From positions 1-16,292 of the forward strand of contig CAZGGG010000063.1 in NCBI GenBank assembly GCA_964525165.1: 16,292 bases of DNA, given 5' to 3'. The DNA is from JAWLFI01 sp964525165. Its GTDB lineage: Bacteria > Bacteroidota > Bacteroidia > Chitinophagales > Saprospiraceae. A program made the position numbers and the translations under genes. Below, piece by piece: positions 7,891 to 14,888 of the stretch (its first letter is position 1; the number at the start of each line of letters is the position of its first letter). The notes under the pieces are model-generated. The model ran no database searches. It was not told the DNA's origin and was given only the letters and a program-made list of their open reading frames with translations.

Positions 7891-8718
7891 TTAGTGCCTT
7901 TGACCCTTTAATTGATAGACTCGATTCTTGATTTCTTGAGCCCACTCACGGTCAGAGAGGTCTGAATTCTGAATGTGATCCGGCATGATAAGGTTTCCAA
8001 ACACAAGGTCAATAGAGCGCCCTTTTTGTTTGTACAATTCGTTGACCAGGAAAAACATTTCAATATTCACCTTTATCCCCAGTAAGGCTCTTAAGTTGGC
8101 CAAATTATAGAAAAAGTTGGACAATTTGCCATCAATATAAACAGGAAGAATGGGTTGATTGTATTTTCGTGCCCTGGTCACAAACGTTTTTTTCCATTCA
8201 AGGTCTTCTACCCTTCCTTTCTGCTTGCGGCTGACTAAGCCTGCAGGAAAAACAAACACAGCCTGGTCGGTATTGAAGGTAGCATCGACTTTTCTAAGGG
8301 ATTCTGTCAAGTTTTTACCCAACTTATTGACACCGACAAACATGTTTTTAAGGTTGTCAAGATTCATCAAAACATCGTTCACGATAAACTTGATGTCCTC
8401 TCTCACATCTCTCATAGCTGAAACAATGGCGATGGCGTCCATCCCCCCTAAGGGATGGTTTACCGCAAAAATGCACCCACCATCTTCGGGGATACGTTCT
8501 TTTCCCACTACATTCATTGAAATATCAAAGTAATCTACTACTGCATCACAGAAGTCAGCGTCGTAAACATCCTTGTTTTTGCTGATAAAATCATTTACTT
8601 CTTCTTCGTGTAGTATCCTCTTGAAGTAATTCAAAAGGAATTTGGGCATCCTTTTCAGCAGCTTAGGATTCCGTTCAGCAATAAGCTTTTCTATATCGAT
8701 AAACTTATCTTCTACCAT
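7891..8718 (-). CDS. PlsC/GlsA-like lysolipid O-acyltransferase
   Basis: A 275-residue 1-acylglycerol-3-phosphate acyltransferase-superfamily protein. It shows the catalytic-type motif NHPLGGMD (87-94) and FPAGLVSRK (157-165), corresponding to PlsC motifs I and III; the His-Asp spacing is five residues instead of the four of classic NHX4D, as I recall for the hemolysin/OlsF-like branch. LPVYIDG (191-197) corresponds to the motif IV region. Paired with the OlsB/GlsB-like gene, its expected role is to O-acylate the 3-hydroxyl of an N-acylated amino acid (GlsA role) and not to make phosphatidic acid. Both are cytoplasmic-face membrane-associated steps. The start ATG at 8718 fits a promoter-like element 27 nt upstream. 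Confidence 0.85.
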   Translation of the reverse strand: MVEDKFIDIEKLIAERNPKLLKRMPKFLLNYFKRILHEEEVNDFISKNKDVYDADFCDAVVDYFDISMNVVGKERIPEDGGCIFAVNHPLGGMDAIAIVSAMRDVREDIKFIVNDVLMNLDNLKNMFVGVNKLGKNLTESLRKVDATFNTDQAVFVFPAGLVSRKQKGRVEDLEWKKTFVTRARKYNQPILPVYIDGKLSNFFYNLANLRALLGIKVNIEMFFLVNELYKQKGRSIDLVFGNLIMPDHIQNSDLSDREWAQEIKNRVYQLKGQRH

Positions 8719-8744
8719 GGATGCACGATTTATTTTCAGCGCTC

Positions 8745-8775
8745 CAAAGGTAACGAAAGTGGCTCAACTTTGAAA
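8745..8775 (-). promoter_or_regulatory. Promoter-like element upstream of the acyltransferase pair
   Basis: Read on the - strand, TACCTTTG (8752 down to 8745) is a perfect TAnnTTTG -7 element. TTTC (8775-8772), one mismatch from TTTG, lies 19 nt further upstream. The implied start of transcription is around 8738, a leader of about 20 nt before the ATG at 8718. It sits in the 60-nt gap after msrA, suggesting that the acyltransferase pair is transcribed independently of msrA. Confidence 0.5.
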
Positions 8776-8778
8776 TGA

Positions 8779-9420
8779 TTAGGATTTGAGCAAATCCTTA
8801 AAGGTTCGCCTCACTTTATTGATTTTTGGTCTAGACACATTTTGAATGTAACGATCATTCGGATGATGTTCCTCATAATCCTGATGATAGGCCTCAGCCA
8901 TCCAAAACTTGTCATAAGGAACTACCTGGGTCACAATAGGTCTGCTGTAGACTTCGTCCTTTTCTAATTGAGCTATTTTTTGGTCCACCCATTGTTTTTG
9001 CTGATCGTCATGATAAAAAATGGCAGAACGATATTGTTCCCCTACATCCGGACCTTGGCGGTTCAATTGTGTCGGGTCATGGGCAACGAAGAAAATGTCC
9101 AATAATGTCTCATAAGAAACCACTTCCGGATCGAAATAGATTTGAACAGCTTCCGCATGGTCTGTTCTTCCATAACTTACTTCTTTGTAAGTAGGATTTT
9201 TTTCCTGCCCTCCGGAATATCCGCTTACCGCTTCTTCGACTCCCTTAATCTGCTCAAAAGCAGCTTCAATACACCAGAAACATCCTCCTGCAAAAGTGGC
9301 GGTATCCAAATCCGCATAGGACTGAAAGATGGACTCTGATGATAGATTTTCTGTGCCTGGGTTGTTCTCTTTTGGTGATCCACATGCCAAAAGGAGGATG
9401 GTGATAAGTATGGACGTCAT
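8779..9420 (-). CDS. msrA: Peptide-methionine (S)-S-oxide reductase MsrA, lipoprotein form
   Basis: A 213-residue MsrA, which reduces the S-epimer of methionine sulfoxide in oxidised proteins. The signature TFAGGCFWC is at 42-50, with catalytic Cys47 and a second Cys at 50. VSGYSGG (following the active-site helix), VSYGRTDHAEAVQIYFDP, and the C-terminal AEAYHQDYEEHHP are all conserved-type MsrA segments. The start was set at ATG 9420 because it gives a compact lipoprotein signal, MTSILITILLLAC, with Cys13 as the lipidated residue; the frame is open 13 codons further (9459) without changing the core. There are no cysteines beyond the lipid Cys, 47 and 50, so recycling must use Cys50 or an external thiol. 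No MsrB domain is fused. Likely repairs envelope proteins. Confidence 0.9.
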   Translation of the reverse strand: MTSILITILLLACGSPKENNPGTENLSSESIFQSYADLDTATFAGGCFWCIEAAFEQIKGVEEAVSGYSGGQEKNPTYKEVSYGRTDHAEAVQIYFDPEVVSYETLLDIFFVAHDPTQLNRQGPDVGEQYRSAIFYHDDQQKQWVDQKIAQLEKDEVYSRPIVTQVVPYDKFWMAEAYHQDYEEHHPNDRYIQNVSRPKINKVRRTFKDLLKS

Positions 9421-9431
9421 ATTTTTCAAGT

Positions 9432-9446
9432 CTATAGTTTGTATAG
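9432..9446. repeat. Short inverted repeat CTATA-N5-TATAG between msrA and gdhA
   Basis: A perfect 5-bp inverted repeat with a 5-nt spacer (GTTTG) lies just before the chosen msrA start, in the divergent msrA/gdhA region. The region is AT-rich and the arms are short, so it may be chance. Confidence 0.2.
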
Positions 9447-9490
9447 TGTAACGAATCAAGATCGGTTTTGATTGAAGGGCTTGTATATTT

Positions 9491-9504
9491 TTTGTTAATA
9501 CAAA
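9491..9504. promoter_or_regulatory. Operator-like palindrome TTTGT-N4-ACAAA between msrA and gdhA
   Basis: TTTGTTAATACAAA is a 14-bp inverted repeat with perfect 5-bp arms around TAAT. It is nested in a second inverted repeat, TTGTAT (9481-9486) with ATACAA (9498-9503). The half-site and spacing have the shape of a CRP/FNR-family dimer site. It is centred 68 nt before the gdhA ATG and 78 nt before the msrA ATG, so it could serve either gene. No full consensus promoter was recognised for gdhA; TTATTTTG at 9538-9545 is one mismatch from a -7 element. Confidence 0.3.
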
Positions 9505-9565
9505 CCAGTTGTTATTTTCATTTTTTAGGGAACTATCTTATTTTGCCGCAAAATTTAACTTCCCT

Positions 9566-10915
9566 ATGACTGACTTTTTATCTCAAATCTCTCATAAAAA
9601 TAAGGGAGAGAACGAATTTTTGCAGGCTGTTGAAGAGTTCTATCCGAGTGCACAATTGGTACTGGACAAAAAGCCAGAATATCGAAAAATGAAAATATTG
9701 GAACGCATCACAGAACCTGAACGAGTGGTGATGTTCAATGTACCATGGATCGATGATCAAGGGGAAGTTCAAATAAATCGAGGGTTCAGAGTACAAATGA
9801 ATTCTGCTCTTGGCCCTTATAAAGGGGGATTGCGATTTCATCCGTCTGTTAACCTAAGCATCCTCAAGTTTCTGGCCTTCGAGCAAGTATTCAAAAATGC
9901 TTTGACCACGCTTCCTCTGGGTGCCGGTAAAGGCGGATCTGATTTTGACCCTAAGGGCAAAAGTGATATAGAAGTAATGCGCTTCTGCCATAGTTTCATG
10001 AACGAATTATTCCGACATATTGGTGCGGACACGGATATCCCCGCAGGAGACATAGGCGTGGGTGGTCGAGAGATTGGTTACCTATTTGGCAAATACAAAA
10101 AAATCAGCAATGTCTTCACAGGCGTACTCACAGGCAAAGGCATTAACTGGGGCGGTAGTTTGATCCGTCCGGAAGCTACCGGTTATGGCGTTGTTTATTT
10201 TGCTCAAGAAATGCTGGCGACTCAGGATGATTCTTTACATAATAAAGTATGTCTTGTTTCCGGAGCCGGAAATGTAGCTCAATATTGTATCGAGAAATTA
10301 CTTCACTTTGAAGCCAAAGTGATTACGGTATCCGATTCCAGAGGATACATCATAGATGAAGAGGGTTTTGATCATGACAAGCTCAAAATTCTGATGAACG
10401 TTAAAAACACAGAGCGTAAGAGTTTGGAAGAATATGCAGTACGCGTTCCATCCGCACAATTCTTTGCTTCTGATCGAAAGATGGACCACAACCCTTTATG
10501 GGATATCAAAGCGCATTGTGCATTTCCTTGTGCAACGCAAAATGAAATCAACGGGAAAGATGCTCAAAACCTGGTAAATAATGGTGTAGGATTAGTTTCC
10601 GAAGGAGCCAACATGCCTTCTACGAATGAAGCGATCGAGATTTTCCAGGACCACAAATTGCTCTATGCACCCGGAAAAGCTTCCAATGCAGGCGGTGTAG
10701 CGGTCAGCGGTTTAGAAATGTCTCAAAATTCACTTAGAATGGGCTGGACACGCGAAGAGGTTGATGTCAAGTTGAAATCGATCATTACAGACATCCATGA
10801 TAACTGCTTAAAACATGCAGAAGCTTATGGTGTCAAAGGAAACTATGTGGCCGGAGCCAATATTGCCGGCTTTGTAAAAGTCGGTGATGCCATGTTGGAT
10901 CAGGGTGTCGTCTAA
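9566..10915 (+). CDS. gdhA: Hexameric NADP-type glutamate dehydrogenase
   Basis: A 449-residue glutamate dehydrogenase of the small hexameric class. It interconverts 2-oxoglutarate plus ammonia and L-glutamate. Substrate-binding and catalytic residues are in place: GPYKGGLRFHP with Lys86, LPLGAGKGGSDFDP with Lys122 as the active-site lysine, and PAGDIGVGGREIG with Asp162. The dinucleotide fold shows GAGNVAQ (233-239), and SDSRG at 256-260 is the pattern of NADP-preferring E. coli-type enzymes. The ATG at 9566 gives the usual N-terminus just ahead of the conserved core; the frame is open 19 codons further left, but that part runs through the probable promoter region. Ammonium assimilation is the likely role. 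It ends 2 nt from the convergent nitrilase-fusion gene. Confidence 0.95.
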   Translation: MTDFLSQISHKNKGENEFLQAVEEFYPSAQLVLDKKPEYRKMKILERITEPERVVMFNVPWIDDQGEVQINRGFRVQMNSALGPYKGGLRFHPSVNLSILKFLAFEQVFKNALTTLPLGAGKGGSDFDPKGKSDIEVMRFCHSFMNELFRHIGADTDIPAGDIGVGGREIGYLFGKYKKISNVFTGVLTGKGINWGGSLIRPEATGYGVVYFAQEMLATQDDSLHNKVCLVSGAGNVAQYCIEKLLHFEAKVITVSDSRGYIIDEEGFDHDKLKILMNVKNTERKSLEEYAVRVPSAQFFASDRKMDHNPLWDIKAHCAFPCATQNEINGKDAQNLVNNGVGLVSEGANMPSTNEAIEIFQDHKLLYAPGKASNAGGVAVSGLEMSQNSLRMGWTREEVDVKLKSIITDIHDNCLKHAEAYGVKGNYVAGANIAGFVKVGDAMLDQGVV

Positions 10916-10917
10916 GC

Positions 10918-12435
10918 TTACTTCAACCTAAGTTCATACAAGTCTTTTCGCCTGTCCTTCAAGGTATTAACGCTTCCGAATTCGTGTAGTTCACGAAGCA
11001 AATCTAAGTCAAGGTCGGCTACCACAATCATTTCTGTATTGGGAGTAGCCGCAGCTTTGATGCCATCTGAGGGAAATGCTAAATCGCAAGGCGTGAACAC
11101 AATGGACTGCGCGTATTGGATATCCATATTGTGAACCCTTGGCAGGTTGCCCACACTTCCCGCGATGGCGACATAACATTCGTTTTCAATAGCCCGTGCC
11201 TGAGCACAATGTCTCACGCGTGAAAAAGCATTTTGTGTATCTGTTAAGAAAGGCACGAATAGTATTTGCATACCTTGATCTGCCAAGAGACGACTCAATT
11301 CGGGAAACTCTACATCATAGCAAATCAGTATACCTACTTTACCACAATCCGTATCAAAAACCTTGACTTTGTTTCCTCCTTGTAAACCCCACACCATACT
11401 CTCATCAGGTGTTACGTGAATTTTCTCATATCGATCGACCTCACCATTTCTTCTACATAAGTAGCCAACATTCAAAAGCGCTTCATCTTCTATCAACGGC
11501 ATAGAACCCGTGATGATATTGATATTATAACTGATCGCCAATTGTGTAAGCCGCTCTTTTAGTTCTTCTGTGAATGTAGCTAAGCCCCTAATAGCTTCTG
11601 ACTCGCTTAAGTCATTAAAACGAGACATGAGCGGAGCATTGAAAAACTCGGGCAATAGTGCAAAATCAGCCCGGTATCGAGAGAGCGTGTTTAAGAAATA
11701 ATCGACCTGCTCCATAAGGTCTTCCATGGAACGATAAGGTCTCATCTGCCATTGAACCAGACCTAAACGAACGACCGTAGGTAATTGAGAGGGTTCGGTA
11801 GATTCCGGCGCGTAAAACACATTATTCCATTCCATCAAAGTGGCATATTCACAGGACTCATCATCTCCCGGGAGATACCCCTTCATGATCATTTTAACAT
11901 GAAAATCATTGGATAGCTGAAAATTCAGTACCGGATCATGTATTTCTTTCAGCTTTACTTTTTCAATATATTCCTTTGGGCTTAAGTCTGCTGCATATCG
12001 GTGATACTGAGGCAAGCGCCCTCCAAATATGATGCCTTTGAGTTGCAAACGTTCACACAACTCCTTTCTAAAATCATATAATCTTCTTCCTAAACGGTAC
12101 CCTTGAAATTCGGGAGAGATGAACACATCAATCCCATATAAAATATCCCCTTCCGGCTCATGAGTGGTAAACTCATCATTGCCAGTCACTTGCGCATAAG
12201 TGTGTGGCTTCTCAAATTTCTTCTCGTTCACAATAATGGAACATGCAGCCCCTGCCACGACCCCATTGACCTTGATAACCACCTGCCCTTCCGGAAAAAT
12301 AGTGATGAGCTTCCGAATTTCTTCCCGAGACCATCTCAAATCGGGCATCCCTTCGTAAGACAGTTCCATTACCTTTTGTAAAGGGAAATAGTCTTCTTCT
12401 GTCAAATAATCAAGTTCGATTTGTTCTATGTTCAT
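10918..12435 (-). CDS. GNAT acetyltransferase / carbon-nitrogen hydrolase fusion (YhcX-like)
   Basis: A 505-residue two-domain protein like Bacillus YhcX. Residues 1 to about 210 form a GNAT fold; DVFISPEFQGYRLGRRLYDF (103-122) is its acyl-CoA binding segment (Q-G-Y-R-L-G). Residues about 221-500 are a nitrilase-superfamily hydrolase, beginning VVRLGLVQWQMR. The catalytic triad is complete: Glu263 (LLPEFF), Lys338 (YEKIHVTP) and Cys372 (LICYDVEFPE). Members cleave amides or nitriles through a thioester; the substrate of this fusion type is not settled. The ATG at 12435 was chosen; the frame runs open to 12549, but that extension would overlap the radical SAM gene by over 100 nt. It is the last gene of the operon, 10 nt behind the radical SAM gene. 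Cytosolic, no signal peptide. Confidence 0.88.
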   Translation of the reverse strand: MNIEQIELDYLTEEDYFPLQKVMELSYEGMPDLRWSREEIRKLITIFPEGQVVIKVNGVVAGAACSIIVNEKKFEKPHTYAQVTGNDEFTTHEPEGDILYGIDVFISPEFQGYRLGRRLYDFRKELCERLQLKGIIFGGRLPQYHRYAADLSPKEYIEKVKLKEIHDPVLNFQLSNDFHVKMIMKGYLPGDDESCEYATLMEWNNVFYAPESTEPSQLPTVVRLGLVQWQMRPYRSMEDLMEQVDYFLNTLSRYRADFALLPEFFNAPLMSRFNDLSESEAIRGLATFTEELKERLTQLAISYNINIITGSMPLIEDEALLNVGYLCRRNGEVDRYEKIHVTPDESMVWGLQGGNKVKVFDTDCGKVGILICYDVEFPELSRLLADQGMQILFVPFLTDTQNAFSRVRHCAQARAIENECYVAIAGSVGNLPRVHNMDIQYAQSIVFTPCDLAFPSDGIKAAATPNTEMIVVADLDLDLLRELHEFGSVNTLKDRRKDLYELRLK

Positions 12436-12445
12436 AGTAGGGTTG

Positions 12446-13396
12446 TTATTTAGAGACCACCGGTAGTTCACGAAAAGAGGAACTGTTAAAGTCTTGCATA
12501 TGCTCTTTGAAAAACTGATCACAATACAAACAAATATTTTGAGCTTCAAGGGTGGCCGCTTTGGCCTGCTCCACAGAAATGCCCAGATGTTCCCCCATTT
12601 CCCAAGGCTCTCCTTGGTTCAGCTTTTGAAATACCGGATGATCTTTTACACGCTCTAATACGTCACTCACCTTTTCGGTCCTTGCATCGCCCATCGGATA
12701 TTCGGTGCCAGGGCAACAAGGATTGATGCGCCATAATTGGATAGATATCTCCTGTGGAATATCCTCATAACCCCCCAGGAAGTTGCGCGCTCCCGATAGT
12801 ATGGAACAGAAATTATGCGTTGGGTCCTTTTTCCAAATATCTTTCTCCATAGCGCGCCCTCTGGCCCAGTTACCACCAAGCCACATATCTTCGCTGGCAC
12901 CCCAATACCCCCAGCTCACTTCTGATTGGGTTAAGTACGATTCTTTCTCTATCAAAGGATCTTTATCATCTCCATTCACTCCTCGGGATTCAAACAATTC
13001 AGCCAAATCCATCAAACGATTGCCGGCATGTTTATGATAACGATCGATGCTGGCTATATCAAACCGTTTTACTCCTTTTTCGATGAGCGTATCCAAACGC
13101 TCTTCATTCAATAAGTCGCCATTGGTCTGCAGCATGATTTGAACCTCGCCCTGATATCTTTTTTCCAACTCGTCCAAAATAGCATATAGCTTCTTACGCT
13201 CTGCTAAGGGCTCACCACCTGACAATATTAATCGATCCATGGATTCAGGGAGATTATGGACGATGGACAAACAGTCTTCCAGACTGATTCGCTCCCCAAA
13301 AGGTCCTGAATTATTATAACAATGATCACATTCATCATTGCATATTTGCGTAAACACCCAATAAACGGATTCGATATGATTAAAATTTGTTTTCAT
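12446..13396 (-). CDS. Radical SAM enzyme with extra C-terminal cysteines, in an ABC transporter operon
   Basis: A 316-residue radical SAM protein. The [4Fe-4S]-SAM motif CNDECDHC (Cys19, 23, 26; CX3CX2C) is followed by LSGGEPL with GGE at 60-62, QTNGDLL (90-96) and the ASIDRYHK segment (115-122), all typical of the radical SAM barrel. NWARGRAME (176-184) resembles the GRA element before auxiliary-cluster domains. The C-terminal third has Cys197, Cys227-Cys228 (NPCCPG), and Cys289/Cys292 (CLYC), consistent with a twitch/SPASM-like auxiliary iron-sulfur cluster, though the exact SPASM spacing is not met. The middle is Trp-rich (SWGYWGASEDMWLGGNW, 161-177). Its start overlaps the stop of the ATPase gene by 4 nt. 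Substrate unknown; context says it acts on something that the transporter imports. Confidence 0.85.
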   Translation of the reverse strand: MKTNFNHIESVYWVFTQICNDECDHCYNNSGPFGERISLEDCLSIVHNLPESMDRLILSGGEPLAERKKLYAILDELEKRYQGEVQIMLQTNGDLLNEERLDTLIEKGVKRFDIASIDRYHKHAGNRLMDLAELFESRGVNGDDKDPLIEKESYLTQSEVSWGYWGASEDMWLGGNWARGRAMEKDIWKKDPTHNFCSILSGARNFLGGYEDIPQEISIQLWRINPCCPGTEYPMGDARTEKVSDVLERVKDHPVFQKLNQGEPWEMGEHLGISVEQAKAATLEAQNICLYCDQFFKEHMQDFNSSSFRELPVVSK

Positions 13397-14121
13397 GATT
13401 TTTGGTATTGATTCCAGAAGTTGATCTGCCGATGAACTCCTGTTTTTGGATCTGCGATAAAAGCCTCCTGATCTTTATATTGAACTAATCCCTCCTCCGA
13501 TAACCAGGCGAAATGATCTGCCCATTTTAAGGCTTCCTGCGGATCATGGGTTACGATGATGCTGCTCATTTTCTCTCGAAGAAATAAAGCTTTTAGCTCC
13601 TCCATCAACTGTTCTTTAAGATAATGATCTAAAGCGTGAAAGGGTTCGTCCATGAGGATAATTTCCGGTTCAAATATCATCGCTCTGGCCAATGCGACTC
13701 TTTGTTTCTGACCTCCCGACAACTGATTCGGCAGCTTACTTTCATGTCCCTTGAGTCCGGTTTGTTCCAGCCAATAATGGAGTTGATCTTGTTTCTTAGC
13801 TTCCGGCAATTCAGTAGCTTTTAATGAAAAGAGAATATTCTGAGCTACATTCAAATGAGGTAGGAGTACCGGATGCTGGTGCAGATAAATCATTTTTCGT
13901 TTCGCAATAGGCCAGTTTTCAACAGGGTTTCCATTCAATAATATTCGACCTTTATCAGCCTCCTCCATTCCACAGAGGATTTTTAATAAAGTAGATTTCC
14001 CTACCCCACTCGGACCCAAAATAGCCAGGCTTTTGCCGAAAGGCAGTTCAAAGTGAATCTCCTTCAAGACCGCCTCCTTATCAAAAGTCTTTCCTAATCC
14101 CCGTGCCTCTAAATGATTCAT
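13393..14121 (-). CDS. ABC transporter ATPase (YnjD-like importer subunit)
   Basis: A 242-residue nucleotide-binding subunit. Walker A GPSGVGKST (36-44), the Q-loop region LHQHPVLLPHLN (80-91), signature LSGGQKQR (134-141), Walker B IILMDEP (154-160), and the H-loop IVTHDPQEA (189-197) are complete, so it should be active. It has no extra C-terminal regulatory (TOBE) domain, unlike PotA or MalK, and is close in size to E. coli YnjD. A 4-nt overlap with the permease upstream (14118-14121) and a 4-nt overlap with the radical SAM gene downstream (13393-13396) indicate translational coupling. Confidence 0.9.
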   Translation of the reverse strand: MNHLEARGLGKTFDKEAVLKEIHFELPFGKSLAILGPSGVGKSTLLKILCGMEEADKGRILLNGNPVENWPIAKRKMIYLHQHPVLLPHLNVAQNILFSLKATELPEAKKQDQLHYWLEQTGLKGHESKLPNQLSGGQKQRVALARAMIFEPEIILMDEPFHALDHYLKEQLMEELKALFLREKMSSIIVTHDPQEALKWADHFAWLSEEGLVQYKDQEAFIADPKTGVHRQINFWNQYQKS

Positions 14122-14888
14122 ATACTCATGGCTTTTTGAATGAAGATTCTATAAAATAAAAGCATTAACAGGAAACCCGGAAGAATAATCGCTATTGCCG
14201 CAAAAGATGCTTGCTGCACATCGCTTTCCAATACTGCCGTGTACAAGCTGAGGGTAAGTGTGCGCACCCGACCCATGCCCAAGAATTGAACCAGCGCAAA
14301 ATCGAACCATGAAATCAGGAAAGTTTGGATGGTGGAAAGTATCAGCAAGCCCCGGGCCGCCGGCCAAATAATGCAACGCAATATTTGAAAAGATGAAAGG
14401 CCAAAATTCAAGCCCATCTGCACAGAGGAACGCAAGCTTTGTCCCCATATCCGATCTTGGAGAATAATAGCATAAGGCAGGGTGATGCAAAATTGCCCCA
14501 TGATAATAGCCGTGTAAGTACCTGCCCATCCTAATCGCAGAAATAATATTTGAAGTGCCACCGCCAATACAACCGGAGCAATGAGGTAAGGCAAATAAAA
14601 AACAAATAATTGAAGTCCTTGCTCAGGCTGGCTATAAAAACTTATCAGCCTTACGGCAAAAGCGGAAATCGTTGACGCTATGGCAACGGCACACGCAATC
14701 CCAAACGATCTTGCAAATGATGAAAACAATTGCCCTCTTGAACCTATTTCTGAAAGGATAGAAAAGTCCCATTCCCTAGGCCAAAGCGATGGATAAGAAA
14801 GACCTAAACCTAATGCCGACACACATAGACCCAGGAACAAAGCCAGCAGTATCAATGAGAGCGAAACAGTTGTAAGATACCTCCTCAT
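14118..14888 (-). CDS. ABC importer inner-membrane permease, second subunit (YnjC C-half-like)
   Basis: A 256-residue type I ABC importer permease with six predicted membrane segments, roughly at 5-30, 58-85, 92-113, 123-145, 180-203 and 227-250. The segment LRSSVQMGLNFGLSSFQILRCIIWPAA (about 151-177) is the cytoplasmic EAA-type loop that contacts the ATPase; it reads without the strict EAA-G spelling. It matches the second half of the fused permease in E. coli-type YnjC. It starts inside the stop of the first permease (14885-14888, ATGA overlap). With the next-upstream permease it would form a heterodimeric channel. Confidence 0.85.
   Translation of the reverse strand: MRRYLTTVSLSLILLALFLGLCVSALGLGLSYPSLWPREWDFSILSEIGSRGQLFSSFARSFGIACAVAIASTISAFAVRLISFYSQPEQGLQLFVFYLPYLIAPVVLAVALQILFLRLGWAGTYTAIIMGQFCITLPYAIILQDRIWGQSLRSSVQMGLNFGLSSFQILRCIIWPAARGLLILSTIQTFLISWFDFALVQFLGMGRVRTLTLSLYTAVLESDVQQASFAAIAIILPGFLLMLLFYRIFIQKAMSI

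Noticed and set aside
8159..8533. 124-codon + strand open frame
   Set aside because: It is antisense inside the PlsC/GlsA-like gene, has no recognisable motif, and shadows a clearly conserved protein.
9427..9434. Possible - strand -7 element TAGACTTG for msrA
   Set aside because: One mismatch, and its position would make the msrA message leaderless from 9420; not convincing.
12436..12549. N-terminal extension of the GNAT/hydrolase gene with a hydrophobic stretch
   Set aside because: The frame is open, but it would overlap the radical SAM gene by about 100 nt, and the GNAT fold starts right after the ATG at 12435.
14149..14529. 126-codon - strand open frame
   Set aside because: Lies wholly in another frame of the second permease gene; composition looks like out-of-frame membrane codons.
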